Below, in pieces: positions 16,879 through 25,038 of a stretch of 39,085 nt of DNA. The stretch's first letter is position 1. Each line of letters opens with the position of its first letter. This stretch comes from Planctomycetota bacterium (GTDB lineage: Bacteria; Planctomycetota; UBA1135), in NCBI GenBank assembly GCA_021776795.1, contig JAJFFC010000025.1, positions 1-39,085 on the forward strand, written 5' to 3'. Position numbers and translations under genes: made by a program. Below the pieces are notes generated by a model, which ran no database searches, was not told the DNA's origin, and saw only the letters and a list, made by a program, of their open reading frames with translations.

Positions 16879-18170
16879 AATCTCCAGCTACCGAAAGCGA
16901 AACCCCAACTCAAGCCTATACCGATGCATGGTCTTCCCTGGCCACCATGGTTGCCGACCAAGGCTTGTCCTGGTCCGGGCGCGAACGCAACCGCATGTTT
17001 CTGAGCTTAGCAAGCGGTCGCTTCGTCGATGTCTCCTACGCAACCGGCCTAGATTTCGTGCAAGATGCTCGCTCGGTGGCTTCCATGGATTGGGATGGCG
17101 ACGGCCGCATCGATCTAGTGCTGAAGAACCGCAACGCGCCGCGCCTACGGTTGTTGCGCAACCAAGCCACCACTGACAACGCGCATTGGTTGCAAGTGAA
17201 CTTGCGCGGCAATGGCCTAGTCAATCGTGATGCCATCGGCAGTACAGTCACGCTGCATGCGGGCGACCAAGTGTTCCAACAGGTCCTGCTCGCTGGCGAT
17301 GGCTTCCTCTGCCAATCCTCGAAGACCCTGTTTTTTGGCCTCGGCGAGAACACTTCCATCGACAAACTAAGCGTGCGCTGGCCAAATGGTCAGGTCGAGA
17401 TTTTCCTCAAGGACGGCGAAACCCTAGATGCCAATCAACGCCTGCGCCTAGAGCCCTTGCAGCCTATCGAAGTCCTCCCAGCGCCCGCTCCTGTGGCTTT
17501 GCAGGCGGCACCAAATGAGGCGTCCAGCACGGGCGACGTCGACCGATTGCCGCTCCTCACCAAAATTTCTTTGGCTGAGCTTCCGCTTCCGTCCTTCGAC
17601 AACCCTAATCGCAAGGTCAAGGACCTTGCCGGAAAGCCACTGCTGGTGAACTTTTGGTCGACCACCTGTGCTGCCTGCCTTGAAGAGTTTGGCGATTTCC
17701 ACGAGAACCGTCGCAAACTGCGCAAGCAAGGCTTGCAGATTGTTCCCATGGTGACCGACGGCATGGAGCGTCACGAACGCGCCCGCGCCATTCTCAAAGG
17801 AGTCGGCCTTGCCCAAGGTGCCGGCTGGGCCGACCAGCGAGTGGAAGCCAGCTTGCGCATTTTGACCGAAGAAGTCTTGTACCGCGCCGTGGACATGCCG
17901 CTGCCAGTCAGTTTGCTGATTGACCGTCAAGGTCAGTTGGTACAGATCCACATCGGCCGCTACCCGATTGGTGCCCTCATGCGCGATCTCAAAATCTTGC
18001 GCGAGATGGAGGTGCGCTCACCCGAAGCTTCCGCGATGGCCTTCGGGCGTCGCCTTGCCTTCCGCGACCGTAACTATGCCGAGATGGCGGCCAAGTTCCG
18101 CGATGCCGGCATGACCGAAATGGCGGAGTATTTCCAGAGCTTAGTCGGCCGCTACGCCCCAGAGCGCTAG
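16869..18170 (+). CDS. ASPIC/UnbV plus thioredoxin-like domain, 3' part of the interrupted FG-GAP gene
   Basis: The only independent start near the TGA is GTG at 16869, and no Shine-Dalgarno sequence precedes it. The 433 residues contain one more FG-GAP loop (DWDGDGRIDLVLKN, about 73), then ASPIC/UnbV (LQVNLRGNGLVNRDAIGSTV ... FFGLGENTSIDKLSVRWPNG). A TlpA/thioredoxin-like domain follows with a CxxC active site (LVNFWSTTCAACLEEF) and a cis-Pro loop in MPLPVSLLIDRQG. A helical tail ends the protein. Both domains normally work outside the cytoplasm, yet this part alone has no signal peptide. That argues it is made by readthrough or not at all. Its long uninterrupted frame suggests selection has acted on it recently. 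It overlaps the convergent lipoprotein gene by 4 bp. Confidence 0.75.
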   Translation: MTSQSPATESETPTQAYTDAWSSLATMVADQGLSWSGRERNRMFLSLASGRFVDVSYATGLDFVQDARSVASMDWDGDGRIDLVLKNRNAPRLRLLRNQATTDNAHWLQVNLRGNGLVNRDAIGSTVTLHAGDQVFQQVLLAGDGFLCQSSKTLFFGLGENTSIDKLSVRWPNGQVEIFLKDGETLDANQRLRLEPLQPIEVLPAPAPVALQAAPNEASSTGDVDRLPLLTKISLAELPLPSFDNPNRKVKDLAGKPLLVNFWSTTCAACLEEFGDFHENRRKLRKQGLQIVPMVTDGMERHERARAILKGVGLAQGAGWADQRVEASLRILTEEVLYRAVDMPLPVSLLIDRQGQLVQIHIGRYPIGALMRDLKILREMEVRSPEASAMAFGRRLAFRDRNYAEMAAKFRDAGMTEMAEYFQSLVGRYAPER

Positions 18171-18694
18171 AGCACGCGCTGCATCGTCAGTAGATTGCTG
18201 ATGCGTTGGTCGAGACTTCCATTGATGTAGTCCTCGATCACCTCGGTGCCGATTAGGGTTTCGCCGTCGTCGGCCATCCACAGGTCCTTCATGACGCGCT
18301 CTTCCAAAAATTGCCCATTGGGCAGGGTCAAAAACAGCGTGGTGTCGAGGCTCAGCCGCCCGCTTGGACCGAAGCTGAGATCGTAGGTATCCAGAAGTGC
18401 CAGATAATCGACCACACCGGGCTCATTGATCCCCGGGAAGGAATAGTGGGTCAGGCCGATGGCATTGGCGGTGGGGCCAAAGCTTTCGAAGCCTAGGGTG
18501 AGTTCCAGGCGCTGGACATTGGGCTCTAGCGGCTCAGAAATGCCAACCCAAATCCCATCGAGGTCCTGGGGGCTGAAGACCACAGCCTCTGCACCGGTGG
18601 CGCTGGAGGCTAGGTCGCTGGACGACCCACCACAGGCGGGGAGAATGAGAAAAAGAAGGATGGCGGAACGCCAGAACGGGCGGGATAATGCCAT
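18167..18694 (-). CDS. Predicted lipoprotein of unknown function
   Basis: This 175-residue protein starts at ATG 18694 with a clean lipoprotein signal (AILLFLILPAC, Cys21) followed by a Gly/Ser-rich linker. The mature part is beta-prone and begins DLDGIWVGISEP, a pattern seen in small lipocalin-like or DUF-type lipoproteins with an initial DGxW motif. It contains TLFLTLPNGQFLEERV and ends in SLDQRISNLLTMQRVL. An upstream in-frame TTG (18730) would place extra residues before the signal peptide and was not used. I do not recognise the family. Confidence 0.7.
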   Translation of the reverse strand: MALSRPFWRSAILLFLILPACGGSSSDLASSATGAEAVVFSPQDLDGIWVGISEPLEPNVQRLELTLGFESFGPTANAIGLTHYSFPGINEPGVVDYLALLDTYDLSFGPSGRLSLDTTLFLTLPNGQFLEERVMKDLWMADDGETLIGTEVIEDYINGSLDQRISNLLTMQRVL

Positions 18695-18760
18695 GGAACC
18701 AGCATCGCCCGGTGGCGCCTGTTTTGTCAAGGGAATTGCCCCTCTATCGCCCTTTCTAGC

Positions 18761-18789
18761 TTGACGGCTTCGGTCGCTTGGCGTACCTT
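18761..18789 (+). promoter_or_regulatory. Candidate sigma-70-type promoter for rpsD
   Basis: TTGACG (18761-18766, five of six matches to the -35 consensus) is followed after 17 bp by TACCTT (18784-18789, three of six matches to -10). It lies about 40 bp upstream of the rpsD ATG. A strong -35 with a weak -10 and the ideal spacing make it plausible for an isolated ribosomal protein gene. Confidence 0.45.
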
Positions 18790-18829
18790 ATTCGGCCCAT
18801 TTGGCCTTCTGGCCCCCAAGTCATCATCC

Positions 18830-19432
18830 ATGGCAACCTACACCGGCCCCAAAGTTCGTCTCTCACGCCAGCTCGGCGTGGCGGTCTCGGACAACCCGAA
18901 GCACCTGAACTCCCGCCGTCTGGACACTCCTCCAGGTGGTGCTGGCAAACGCATGCGTCGCCTCAGCGACTTCGGCGTGCGTCTGCGCGAGAAGCAGAAG
19001 CTCCGTTACTACTACAACGTGCAAGAGCGTCAGCTCCGTCGCTACGTTAAGGAATCCATTCGCCGCAAGGGTAACACCGGTGAGAACCTGCTCGATATTC
19101 TTGAGCGCCGCCTCGACAGTGTCGTGCGCCGCATGAACTTCGGTCGCAGCATCTGGCACGCCCGCCAAGTGGTGAACCACGGCCACATCCTGGTCAACGG
19201 CCGCAAGGTAGACATCCCTTCCTTCCAGGTCTCCCCCGGCGATGTCATCACCGTGCGCGAGAAGAGCAAGGAAATGATTGAGCGCAATGTCGAGCTCATG
19301 GGTGCCGAATCCACCTTTGAGTGGATGGCCTTCGACAAGTCTGCTCTTGCCATCACCATCACCGACAGGCCGAAAGGCGCCCAGCACCCGTTCGATGTGC
19401 ACATGGGCATGATCATCGAATTCTACTCCTAG
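18830..19432 (+). CDS. rpsD: 30S ribosomal protein S4
   Basis: This 200-residue protein is S4, a primary 16S rRNA-binding protein that helps nucleate assembly of the small subunit. It starts MATYTGPKVRLSRQLGV. It has the N-terminal rRNA-binding region including KQKLRYYYNVQERQLRRYV, the S4 domain (LERRLDSVVRRMNFGRSIWH, then VNHGHILVNGRKVDIPS), and a C-terminal FDVHMGMIIEFYS. Length is normal. It is a single-gene unit here, with a candidate promoter before it and a strong terminator after it, not next to rpoA or other ribosomal genes. Whether it autoregulates in this lineage cannot be read from the short leader. Confidence 0.98.
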   Translation: MATYTGPKVRLSRQLGVAVSDNPKHLNSRRLDTPPGGAGKRMRRLSDFGVRLREKQKLRYYYNVQERQLRRYVKESIRRKGNTGENLLDILERRLDSVVRRMNFGRSIWHARQVVNHGHILVNGRKVDIPSFQVSPGDVITVREKSKEMIERNVELMGAESTFEWMAFDKSALAITITDRPKGAQHPFDVHMGMIIEFYS

Positions 19433-19467
19433 TCTTCAAGATCGCGTTGGCCCCGCGCCAACCCAAA

Positions 19468-19505
19468 AACGCAGTCACCTTTCGGGTGGCTGCGTTTTTC
19501 TTTTG
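19468..19505 (+). terminator. Rho-independent terminator of rpsD
   Basis: A 12-bp stem (AACGCAGTCACC at 19468-19479 pairing with GGTGGCTGCGTT at 19485-19496, one G-T) with loop TTTCG is followed by a T-rich tract. It starts 35 bp after the rpsD stop. Confidence 0.93.
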
Positions 19506-19506
19506 C

Positions 19507-19872
19507 TCACCGCCATTTATCGTCGAGCGGATTGTCCGGCTTGCCGTCGCCATCGTCGCCGACGTCCTCGATTTTCTCGTTGGCTTTGCGAAACAAGTCA
19601 TCGAGTTCGTTCTTGCGCCCGCGCTCGGCCTGAAGGGCGTCGCCGAAGGCATCCTTGCGGCTCTTTTCGCGTGCCGCCATGCGATCCTGGACTTCTTGCA
19701 GGCTGATGGGCTCTGGCGAACGGTCCTCGGAGCCCTCGGCGCTGGCCTGGTGCGCCGCAGCCTCTCCACCTGGCGGTGGCGTCAGCACGGCCAAGCTGCC
19801 ACTCTCTGGGTCAAACAGGAGCTCCCCGCCACAGCAGGGACAGGTCAAAATTTGCGCTTCGGGTGATGTCAT
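19507..19872 (-). CDS. Small zinc-ribbon protein with acidic, charged tail
   Basis: This 121-residue protein starts at ATG 19872 (MTSPEAQILTCPCCGGELLF). The CPCCGG motif near residue 11 and the following ELLFDPESG strand look like half of a zinc ribbon. The rest is a charged helical region (LQEVQDRMAAREKSRKDAFG, then ERGRKNELDDLFRKANEKI) that could form a coiled coil, and an acidic DDGDGKPDNPLDDKW end. Zinc ribbons of this kind often mediate protein or nucleic-acid contacts. I do not recognise a named family. The stop lies just beyond the rpsD terminator on the other strand. Confidence 0.65.
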   Translation of the reverse strand: MTSPEAQILTCPCCGGELLFDPESGSLAVLTPPPGGEAAAHQASAEGSEDRSPEPISLQEVQDRMAAREKSRKDAFGDALQAERGRKNELDDLFRKANEKIEDVGDDGDGKPDNPLDDKWR

Positions 19873-19925
19873 GGAACCTCTCACCTACCCTACGGCGAAA
19901 TTGCCGAGCAGTATTTCCGGATATT

Positions 19926-19938
19926 CGAGAAATTCTCG
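19926..19938. promoter_or_regulatory. Inverted repeat, possible operator
   Basis: CGAGAA-A-TTCTCG is a 6+1+6 inverted repeat lying about 55 bp upstream of the zinc-ribbon gene start, in a wider frame of TTCCG...CGGAA. Its symmetry and position fit a repressor site, but no regulator is known and no second copy was recognised in the window. Confidence 0.25.
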
Positions 19939-20099
19939 GAACCTTTGGCCCTGGGACCCCCTCATACCTCTGAAGCAAGACGGTTTTGTGGTCATCGATT
20001 CATCCAGGGGGCTGATTGCAGGGCCTCTTGCTTCATTTTCTACCCTAAGAATCTCTCCCTAGACCGCAGCACATCCCCTTGCCCCCGTTGCTGCTCGCA

Positions 20100-20134
20100 A
20101 AAACGCCCTTCGCCTAACAAGCGCAGGGCGTTTT
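20100..20134 (-). terminator. Rho-independent terminator of the pcrA-pgpA-SpoIIE-MazG operon
   Basis: A perfect 10-bp stem (AAAACGCCCT/AGGGCGTTTT) ends in a run of five T on the minus strand. One arm lies inside the last codons of the MazG-like gene, and the stop codon falls in the loop, so terminator and coding end are merged. Confidence 0.85.
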
Positions 20135-20398
20135 GCTGCAATAAGGGCAGCCCGCGCCGTATTTCTTGTGCGCGGCCGCCTCGAGGTCGATGCCCTTGAT
20201 CGAGGCCATGGTCGAGAGCCAGGCGAGGACATCGGCGAACTCTTCTTCGAGGTTCTCGCGGTCATCGTCGCGGCGCAGCGCGCGCGTGAGCTCCCCCACC
20301 TCTTCAGCGAACCACATGTAGGTCGCCTCCAGGCCGCGGGCCTTGTCCTTTTCGAAGTAAATCGCCTCGATGGTCTTCTGAAAGTCGCGCAGGGTCAT
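20114..20398 (-). CDS. MazG-like nucleotide pyrophosphohydrolase with C-terminal Cys cluster
   Basis: This 94-residue protein has the MazG/all-alpha NTP-PPase core: EEVGEL (32-37) and EEFADVLAW (52-60) supply the acidic metal ligands. It should hydrolyse nucleoside triphosphates to the monophosphate and pyrophosphate, probably removing damaged or unusual nucleotides. The tail has four Cys (84, 87, 92, 94; GAGCPYCSKTPCAC), a likely extra metal site that I recall in a subset of small MazG-like proteins. It is the last gene of the operon, 7 bp after the SpoIIE-like gene, and ends inside the operon terminator. Link to pcrA suggests a DNA-maintenance theme, by inference. Confidence 0.88.
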   Translation of the reverse strand: MTLRDFQKTIEAIYFEKDKARGLEATYMWFAEEVGELTRALRRDDDRENLEEEFADVLAWLSTMASIKGIDLEAAAHKKYGAGCPYCSKTPCAC

Positions 20399-20405
20399 GA
20401 TGAAC

Positions 20406-21797
20406 TCAGGCTGCGTCGTGGCGCAGCAGGGTGAAGGCTAGGTCGGCTGCAGGCGCGCCGCCAAGGAAGGCGCGGAGCTTGGCTTCCATCGCTTCGAGGC
20501 CTTCATGGATGGCGATCTTCGCCAGCTGGTAGACGCCGGATTCGCCGAGCTCTTTGCCGGAAGGCGAAACGCATTCGAATGCGGCTGGGCTGAACAGGAA
20601 CAGGGCGTCGCCGGGAGCGAGCTGGAGGTTCATGTTCTCCAAAGAGGAGCGGAAGATTGGCCCCTTATCAAAACCCAGGGCGATGCCATTGGGTTGGAGC
20701 TTGCGCAATTGGCCACTGGCGGCTTCAAAGCGCACGGCGGGCGCTTGCAAGCCAGCGGAAACCAAAGTCACTTCGTTGGTATCTGGCTGAACCGCAGCGA
20801 CAGTTACCGCGCAATACAAACCGCGCGCCAAGTCGCGGTGCAAACTGGTGTTGGCGGCGTCGCAGGCGACGGCAGGTTCGGACCCACCGAGCAGACCACT
20901 GCGTAGATAGGCGCGGGACATGGCCATGAGCAGAGCGCCGGGCATGCCTTCGGCGGCAGGTGCGCCAACCACGGTAATCAGGCGGCCATCGGCGTCTTGC
21001 ATTGCGTCGACAAAATCGCCGCTTCCGGCGCCATCGGCTTCGACCAAGAGTGTGCCCACGGTCCAACCCGCGGGCGGGTCGATGGGCATGGGCTTCAGGT
21101 GGCGCCGCAGTTCGCGCAGATTTTCTTGCTCGGCTTCCGAGGCGGCGAGGGCTTCTTCAGTGGATTGGCTCTCGACTAAGTCGTCAACCATGCGCTCCAC
21201 CGCAATCGACAGGTGCGCGACTTCGCGTGCGGCATCGCGGCCACGGATCTTGCGGTCGAAATGGCCGCGGCTGATGGCCATGACGTCTTCGACCATTTCA
21301 TTGAGCGGCGCGGCCAAACGCTTGGCGGTGAAGGCGCCCATCATGACCACCACCGCAGCCAGGCCACCGCAAGTGAGCACAATCAAAATCAGAATGCGCG
21401 AGGCGGTGTCGTAGTCGTCGTTGGCGGGCGCGTAAAAGGTCCGGGTTTCGCCAGGCACATTGCCGACGGTCGGGCTGGAAACCAGCAGTACCTTGGAATC
21501 TTGGGTCATGCCTTGCACCTCGATCGATCCGCTGCCGACTTGCACCGGCATTTCGTTGGCTGCGGTGTAAGACTTCATTTTCATGGAGCCGCGGCGCGCT
21601 TCGAAGGCTTCCAGGCGCGCGGTTTCGGCAGCGACTTCGACTTGCGCGGCGGTGACGACATCGCCCTCAATGCTGTCGATGCCTTTGAGCAACAACAATG
21701 CGGCCACCGCCGCGACAACGCTGGCCAATAGGCCCAGGCCGAGGGTGAAGCGGGCAGCGATTCCAAGGCCGCCCGGGCGACGGGTGGCTTCGCTCAA
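20406..21797 (-). CDS. Membrane HAMP protein with divergent SpoIIE/PP2C-like phosphatase domain
   Basis: This 463-residue protein has two membrane helices (about 14-38 and 135-157) flanking a roughly 95-residue external sensor region. A HAMP segment (TAKRLAAPLNEMVEDVMAIS) and a short coiled coil follow, then a SpoIIE-type PP2C-like domain from about 240. In active relatives this domain dephosphorylates anti-sigma antagonists. The first acidic motif survives as GSGDFVDA. Where an Asp-Gly pair is expected the sequence reads TVVGAPAAEG, and where TDG...E is expected it reads LFSPAAFE, so at least two metal ligands appear lost. Translation probably starts at TTG 21797, overlapping the pgpA stop as TTGA. 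It may signal by binding rather than catalysis. Confidence 0.8.
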   Translation of the reverse strand: MSEATRRPGGLGIAARFTLGLGLLASVVAAVAALLLLKGIDSIEGDVVTAAQVEVAAETARLEAFEARRGSMKMKSYTAANEMPVQVGSGSIEVQGMTQDSKVLLVSSPTVGNVPGETRTFYAPANDDYDTASRILILIVLTCGGLAAVVVMMGAFTAKRLAAPLNEMVEDVMAISRGHFDRKIRGRDAAREVAHLSIAVERMVDDLVESQSTEEALAASEAEQENLRELRRHLKPMPIDPPAGWTVGTLLVEADGAGSGDFVDAMQDADGRLITVVGAPAAEGMPGALLMAMSRAYLRSGLLGGSEPAVACDAANTSLHRDLARGLYCAVTVAAVQPDTNEVTLVSAGLQAPAVRFEAASGQLRKLQPNGIALGFDKGPIFRSSLENMNLQLAPGDALFLFSPAAFECVSPSGKELGESGVYQLAKIAIHEGLEAMEAKLRAFLGGAPAADLAFTLLRHDAA

Positions 21798-22285
21798 GTG
21801 GCGAGCAGGTCGGGAAGTGCCATGCGCAGAAGAATCAGGGAGACCAGGGCGTAGACCCCGGCCACGAGGTCATCTACCACAATACCCCAACCGCTCGGCA
21901 GTTTCTCTAAGCGCCGGGCCGGCCATGGCTTGACAATATCGAACAGGCGGAACAGGAAGAAGCCCGCGATGAGGCCTGGCCAACCGGGGAAGACCGGAAG
22001 GGCCACGGCGACGAGGTAGCCAGCGACCTCATCGATGACGAACTGGCCGGGGTCTTTGCGCCCCCAGCGGCGCTCGGACCAGCGTCCGCAGGCGACGCCG
22101 AGCAGGCTGATGACCACCATGAGCCCGAGGATGAGCGGGAGGTAGTGTTCGGGCCAAGTCCACCCGACCGCGGCCGCGATCGCCACGCCGCCGAGTGTGC
22201 CGAAAGTACCCGAAGCCACCGGCGCATGGCCGAGGCCACAGCTAGTGACATAGCATTCGATCAGAAAGTCTTTGAGCTTGGCCAT
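21794..22285 (-). CDS. pgpA: Phosphatidylglycerophosphatase A
   Basis: This 163-residue membrane enzyme removes the phosphate from phosphatidylglycerophosphate to give phosphatidylglycerol. Family motifs are complete: GHAPVASGTFGTLGG, the catalytic region KDPGQFVIDEVAGY, FFLFRLFDIVKPWPARRLE and GIVVDDLVAGVYA. Three to four membrane helices are predicted. It is the second gene of the operon, 3 bp after pcrA, and overlaps the next start by 4 bp. PgpA beside a DNA helicase has no obvious functional logic and probably reflects shared expression. Confidence 0.95.
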   Translation of the reverse strand: MAKLKDFLIECYVTSCGLGHAPVASGTFGTLGGVAIAAAVGWTWPEHYLPLILGLMVVISLLGVACGRWSERRWGRKDPGQFVIDEVAGYLVAVALPVFPGWPGLIAGFFLFRLFDIVKPWPARRLEKLPSGWGIVVDDLVAGVYALVSLILLRMALPDLLAT

Positions 22286-22288
22286 GGT

Positions 22289-24601
22289 TTAGTCGCGGGT
22301 TTGCAGCATCGAGTAGGCAAGGAGCAGAATCCGTTCGGCGCCGCCGCGTTCAAAGTCGACGACCACGCGGGCGTTGACACCGTGGCCTTGGATGCGCGAG
22401 ACAGTGCCGTCGCCGAACACCGGGTGGGTGACGAGGTCGCCGGCGGTGAAGGGTAAATCTTCAGTGGCTTCTTCCAGTTCTTCGGCGGCGCCGTCTTCGA
22501 AGCGCGCGGTGGGAGAGCTGGGCTTGGCTTCGGCGCTTCCACCGCTTCCCGCGCTAGGGGTGAAGAACTCTTCGAGGGCCGGGGCATCGGAGAACTCGCG
22601 GTCGATGATGTCGAGTTCGGGCGCTTCTTGCTGCTCACTCGGCACCCGTCGACGCCATTCTGGCATGCCAAAGCCGCGGCCGGGGAGCTTGCCATCGACC
22701 AGTTCTTCGGGAAGCTCGCGCAGGAAGCGTGAAGGCTCGGTTGGCCCCGGCGAAGCTGTACGGAAACGCCGCCGCGCCAAACTCAGCAACAGTTCTTCTC
22801 GTGCCCGCGTCAGCGCGACATAAAACAAGCGCCGCTCTTCTTCGAGACCTTCGTCTTCTTCGAATGAGCGCGCATGCGGGAACAGGCCTTCTTCCAAACC
22901 CACTACCGCCACGCGGTCGAACTCCAAGCCTTTCGCGGCGTGCACGGTCATGAGAGAAATGCGCTCGGCTTCGGCGGACCAACGATCGACATCGGTCAGC
23001 AGCGAAATCTCTTCGAGGAAACCGCGTAGGCCGCCGTCTTCACGTTGGTCGTATTCTTCGGCGAAGGCCAACAGTTCGTCGATGTTCTCGCCGCGGTCGA
23101 CATCTTCGGTGGCCTCCATCGCTTCGGCAAAGCGGCGGTAACCGCTACGCTCGATGATCAAACGCAAAGACGCTTCGGCATGTTTGGTGTCGGCGGAAAT
23201 GTCTTCGTGCAGCCTCAGGAAGGACAACAACCCCTTACGCCCGGGGCCACGCACACTCGCGCGCACTTCCTCGCGCTTGAGAATCTGCACCAATGGCTCG
23301 TCGTGTTCCTGGGCAAAGGCGTGCAAACGATCCACGGTCTTTTGCCCGATGCCCCGTGCCGGCACATTCAAAATCCGCGTGCACGCGGAGTCGTCGCGCG
23401 GGTTCACCGCCAAGCGCGCGTAGCTGACCAAATCTTTGATTTCACGGCGTTCGAAGAAGCTGAGGCCACCAACTACTTGGTAAGGCACCTGCAAGCGCGT
23501 AAACGCCGCTTCCAAAGAACGTGAACAAGCGTTGGTGCGATAAAACACCGCAACTTCTTTGGCCGATGTCCCCCCCTTAATCCACGCCGCCACGCGCAGG
23601 GCCACGCTGTCGGCTTCCATTTCTTCATCCATGCCGGACAAAAAACCAAGAGGCGGGCCATCTTCGCGAATAGTGCGCAAATCCTTCTCTTTGCGCGAAC
23701 GGTTGTTCTTAATCACCGCCTGCGCTGCGGCCAACACATTGCCGACCGAACGATAGTTCTGCTCCAGACGCACGACTTCGGCGTCCGGGAAGTCTTTGTC
23801 GAAACGCAAAATATTGCCGATATCGGCGCCACGCCAACGATAAATCGATTGGTCCGGGTCACCACACACCGCCAAGTTGCGCCGGCCCGACAACTGCTTG
23901 ACGAACTCATATTGCACTTCGTTGGTGTCTTGGAATTCATCGACCACGACATGTTCGAAGCGGTCCACCCAGTTACGTGCACCGCGCGCATCTAATTCGA
24001 CTAAACGCAATCCTTTCCACAACAAGTCATCAAAATCAAGGCCGTCTTGGCGCACCAAGGCATGCTCGTACTTGCCATAGACAATCGCGCAACGCTGTTC
24101 GTCGAGGTTGCGCAGCTGGGCTTCCTCTACCGCCATTTCCGGGCTCCAACGCCGCTGCTTCCACAAGGAAATCATGGCCTCAAAAGCACGCGGGCGGAAC
24201 ACTTGGGGATCCCAGCTCTCGTCTTTGATCAACTGCCGCAACAAACGGCGACGGTCATCGACATCGATGATCGAAAAGTTGCGCGTGCGCCCGATGGGTT
24301 CCGGATCCATGCGCAACATGCGTGCACAAGTGGCATGAAAAGTGCCGACCCACATGCCGGTATGTGGCACCACCTGAGCAATCCGTTGGCGCATCTCGCC
24401 GGCGGCCTTATTGGTAAAGGTGATGGCTAAAATCCGCCCCGGCGGGACGCCGCAGTTGCGCACCAAATGCGCCACCCGACGGGTAATCGTGCGCGTTTTC
24501 CCAGTTCCGGCACCAGCCAGAATCAACAGCGGCCCCTCGGCATGCTCGACCGCCCGCTGCTGCTCGGGATTCAGGTCGGAGAGGAGGCTGGGATCGGCCA
24601 T
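22289..24601 (-). CDS. pcrA: ATP-dependent DNA helicase PcrA/UvrD
   Basis: This 770-residue superfamily 1 helicase moves 3'-5' on single strands in excision repair, replication restart and transcription-coupled repair. Seen motifs: Q motif LNPEQQRAV, Walker A LAGAGTGKTRT (about 28-38), VDEFQDTN, GDPDQSIYRWRGA, LEQNYRS, TVHAAKGLEFD and LFYVALTRAREE. The C-terminus holds an intact Tudor-like module (GDLVTHPVFGDGTVSRI) used by PcrA/UvrD to contact RNA polymerase. Length is normal. It is first in the four-gene minus-strand operon and diverges from acpS, whose start lies 54 bp away, so promoters must lie in that gap. Confidence 0.95.
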   Translation of the reverse strand: MADPSLLSDLNPEQQRAVEHAEGPLLILAGAGTGKTRTITRRVAHLVRNCGVPPGRILAITFTNKAAGEMRQRIAQVVPHTGMWVGTFHATCARMLRMDPEPIGRTRNFSIIDVDDRRRLLRQLIKDESWDPQVFRPRAFEAMISLWKQRRWSPEMAVEEAQLRNLDEQRCAIVYGKYEHALVRQDGLDFDDLLWKGLRLVELDARGARNWVDRFEHVVVDEFQDTNEVQYEFVKQLSGRRNLAVCGDPDQSIYRWRGADIGNILRFDKDFPDAEVVRLEQNYRSVGNVLAAAQAVIKNNRSRKEKDLRTIREDGPPLGFLSGMDEEMEADSVALRVAAWIKGGTSAKEVAVFYRTNACSRSLEAAFTRLQVPYQVVGGLSFFERREIKDLVSYARLAVNPRDDSACTRILNVPARGIGQKTVDRLHAFAQEHDEPLVQILKREEVRASVRGPGRKGLLSFLRLHEDISADTKHAEASLRLIIERSGYRRFAEAMEATEDVDRGENIDELLAFAEEYDQREDGGLRGFLEEISLLTDVDRWSAEAERISLMTVHAAKGLEFDRVAVVGLEEGLFPHARSFEEDEGLEEERRLFYVALTRAREELLLSLARRRFRTASPGPTEPSRFLRELPEELVDGKLPGRGFGMPEWRRRVPSEQQEAPELDIIDREFSDAPALEEFFTPSAGSGGSAEAKPSSPTARFEDGAAEELEEATEDLPFTAGDLVTHPVFGDGTVSRIQGHGVNARVVVDFERGGAERILLLAYSMLQTRD

Positions 24602-24654
24602 TGTGCTTATTGTGCCGTACCTTCGAGCCGGGCGCAGCCGCTATGCTGCGCGGA

Positions 24655-25038
24655 ATGAACTGCCCCGGAATCGGCCTCGATTTGGTGACGGTAACCCGTT
24701 TCGCCGACGCCCTGGAGCGTGGCGGCGAGGCCTTTCGCCAACGCTTGTTCACCGCCAAGGAGCAAGCCCACGCCACCACCCGTGCGAAACCTGCACAGCA
24801 TTACGCCGCGCGCTTCGCCGCCAAAGAAGCGGTGATGAAAGCCCTCGGCCGTGGCTTTGGCCAGGGCGTGGCCTTTCCGGAAGTCGAAATCTTGTCTGAT
24901 GGGAAAAGTGCCCCACAGGTGGTGCTGCATGGCAAGACTAAAGAACTGGCCGAGGCCGCCGGGATTGTGGCATGGTCACTTTCGCTAAGTCATTCCGATG
25001 ACACCGCCGGCGCAGTGGTGATGGCGCGCTTTGCCTAG
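24655..25038 (+). CDS. acpS: Holo-[acyl-carrier-protein] synthase
   Basis: This 127-residue enzyme transfers the 4'-phosphopantetheine arm from coenzyme A to apo-ACP, activating fatty-acid synthesis. The AcpS motifs are present: GIGLDLVTVTRF with the metal-binding Asp9, RFAAKEAVMKALG with the second acidic ligand, and LSLSHSDDTAGAVVM near the end. ATG at 24655 is preferred to ATG 24643 because family members begin within a few residues of the GIGxD motif. It converges on the exported helical protein gene with a 4-bp overlap of stop codons. Confidence 0.95.
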   Translation: MNCPGIGLDLVTVTRFADALERGGEAFRQRLFTAKEQAHATTRAKPAQHYAARFAAKEAVMKALGRGFGQGVAFPEVEILSDGKSAPQVVLHGKTKELAEAAGIVAWSLSLSHSDDTAGAVVMARFA

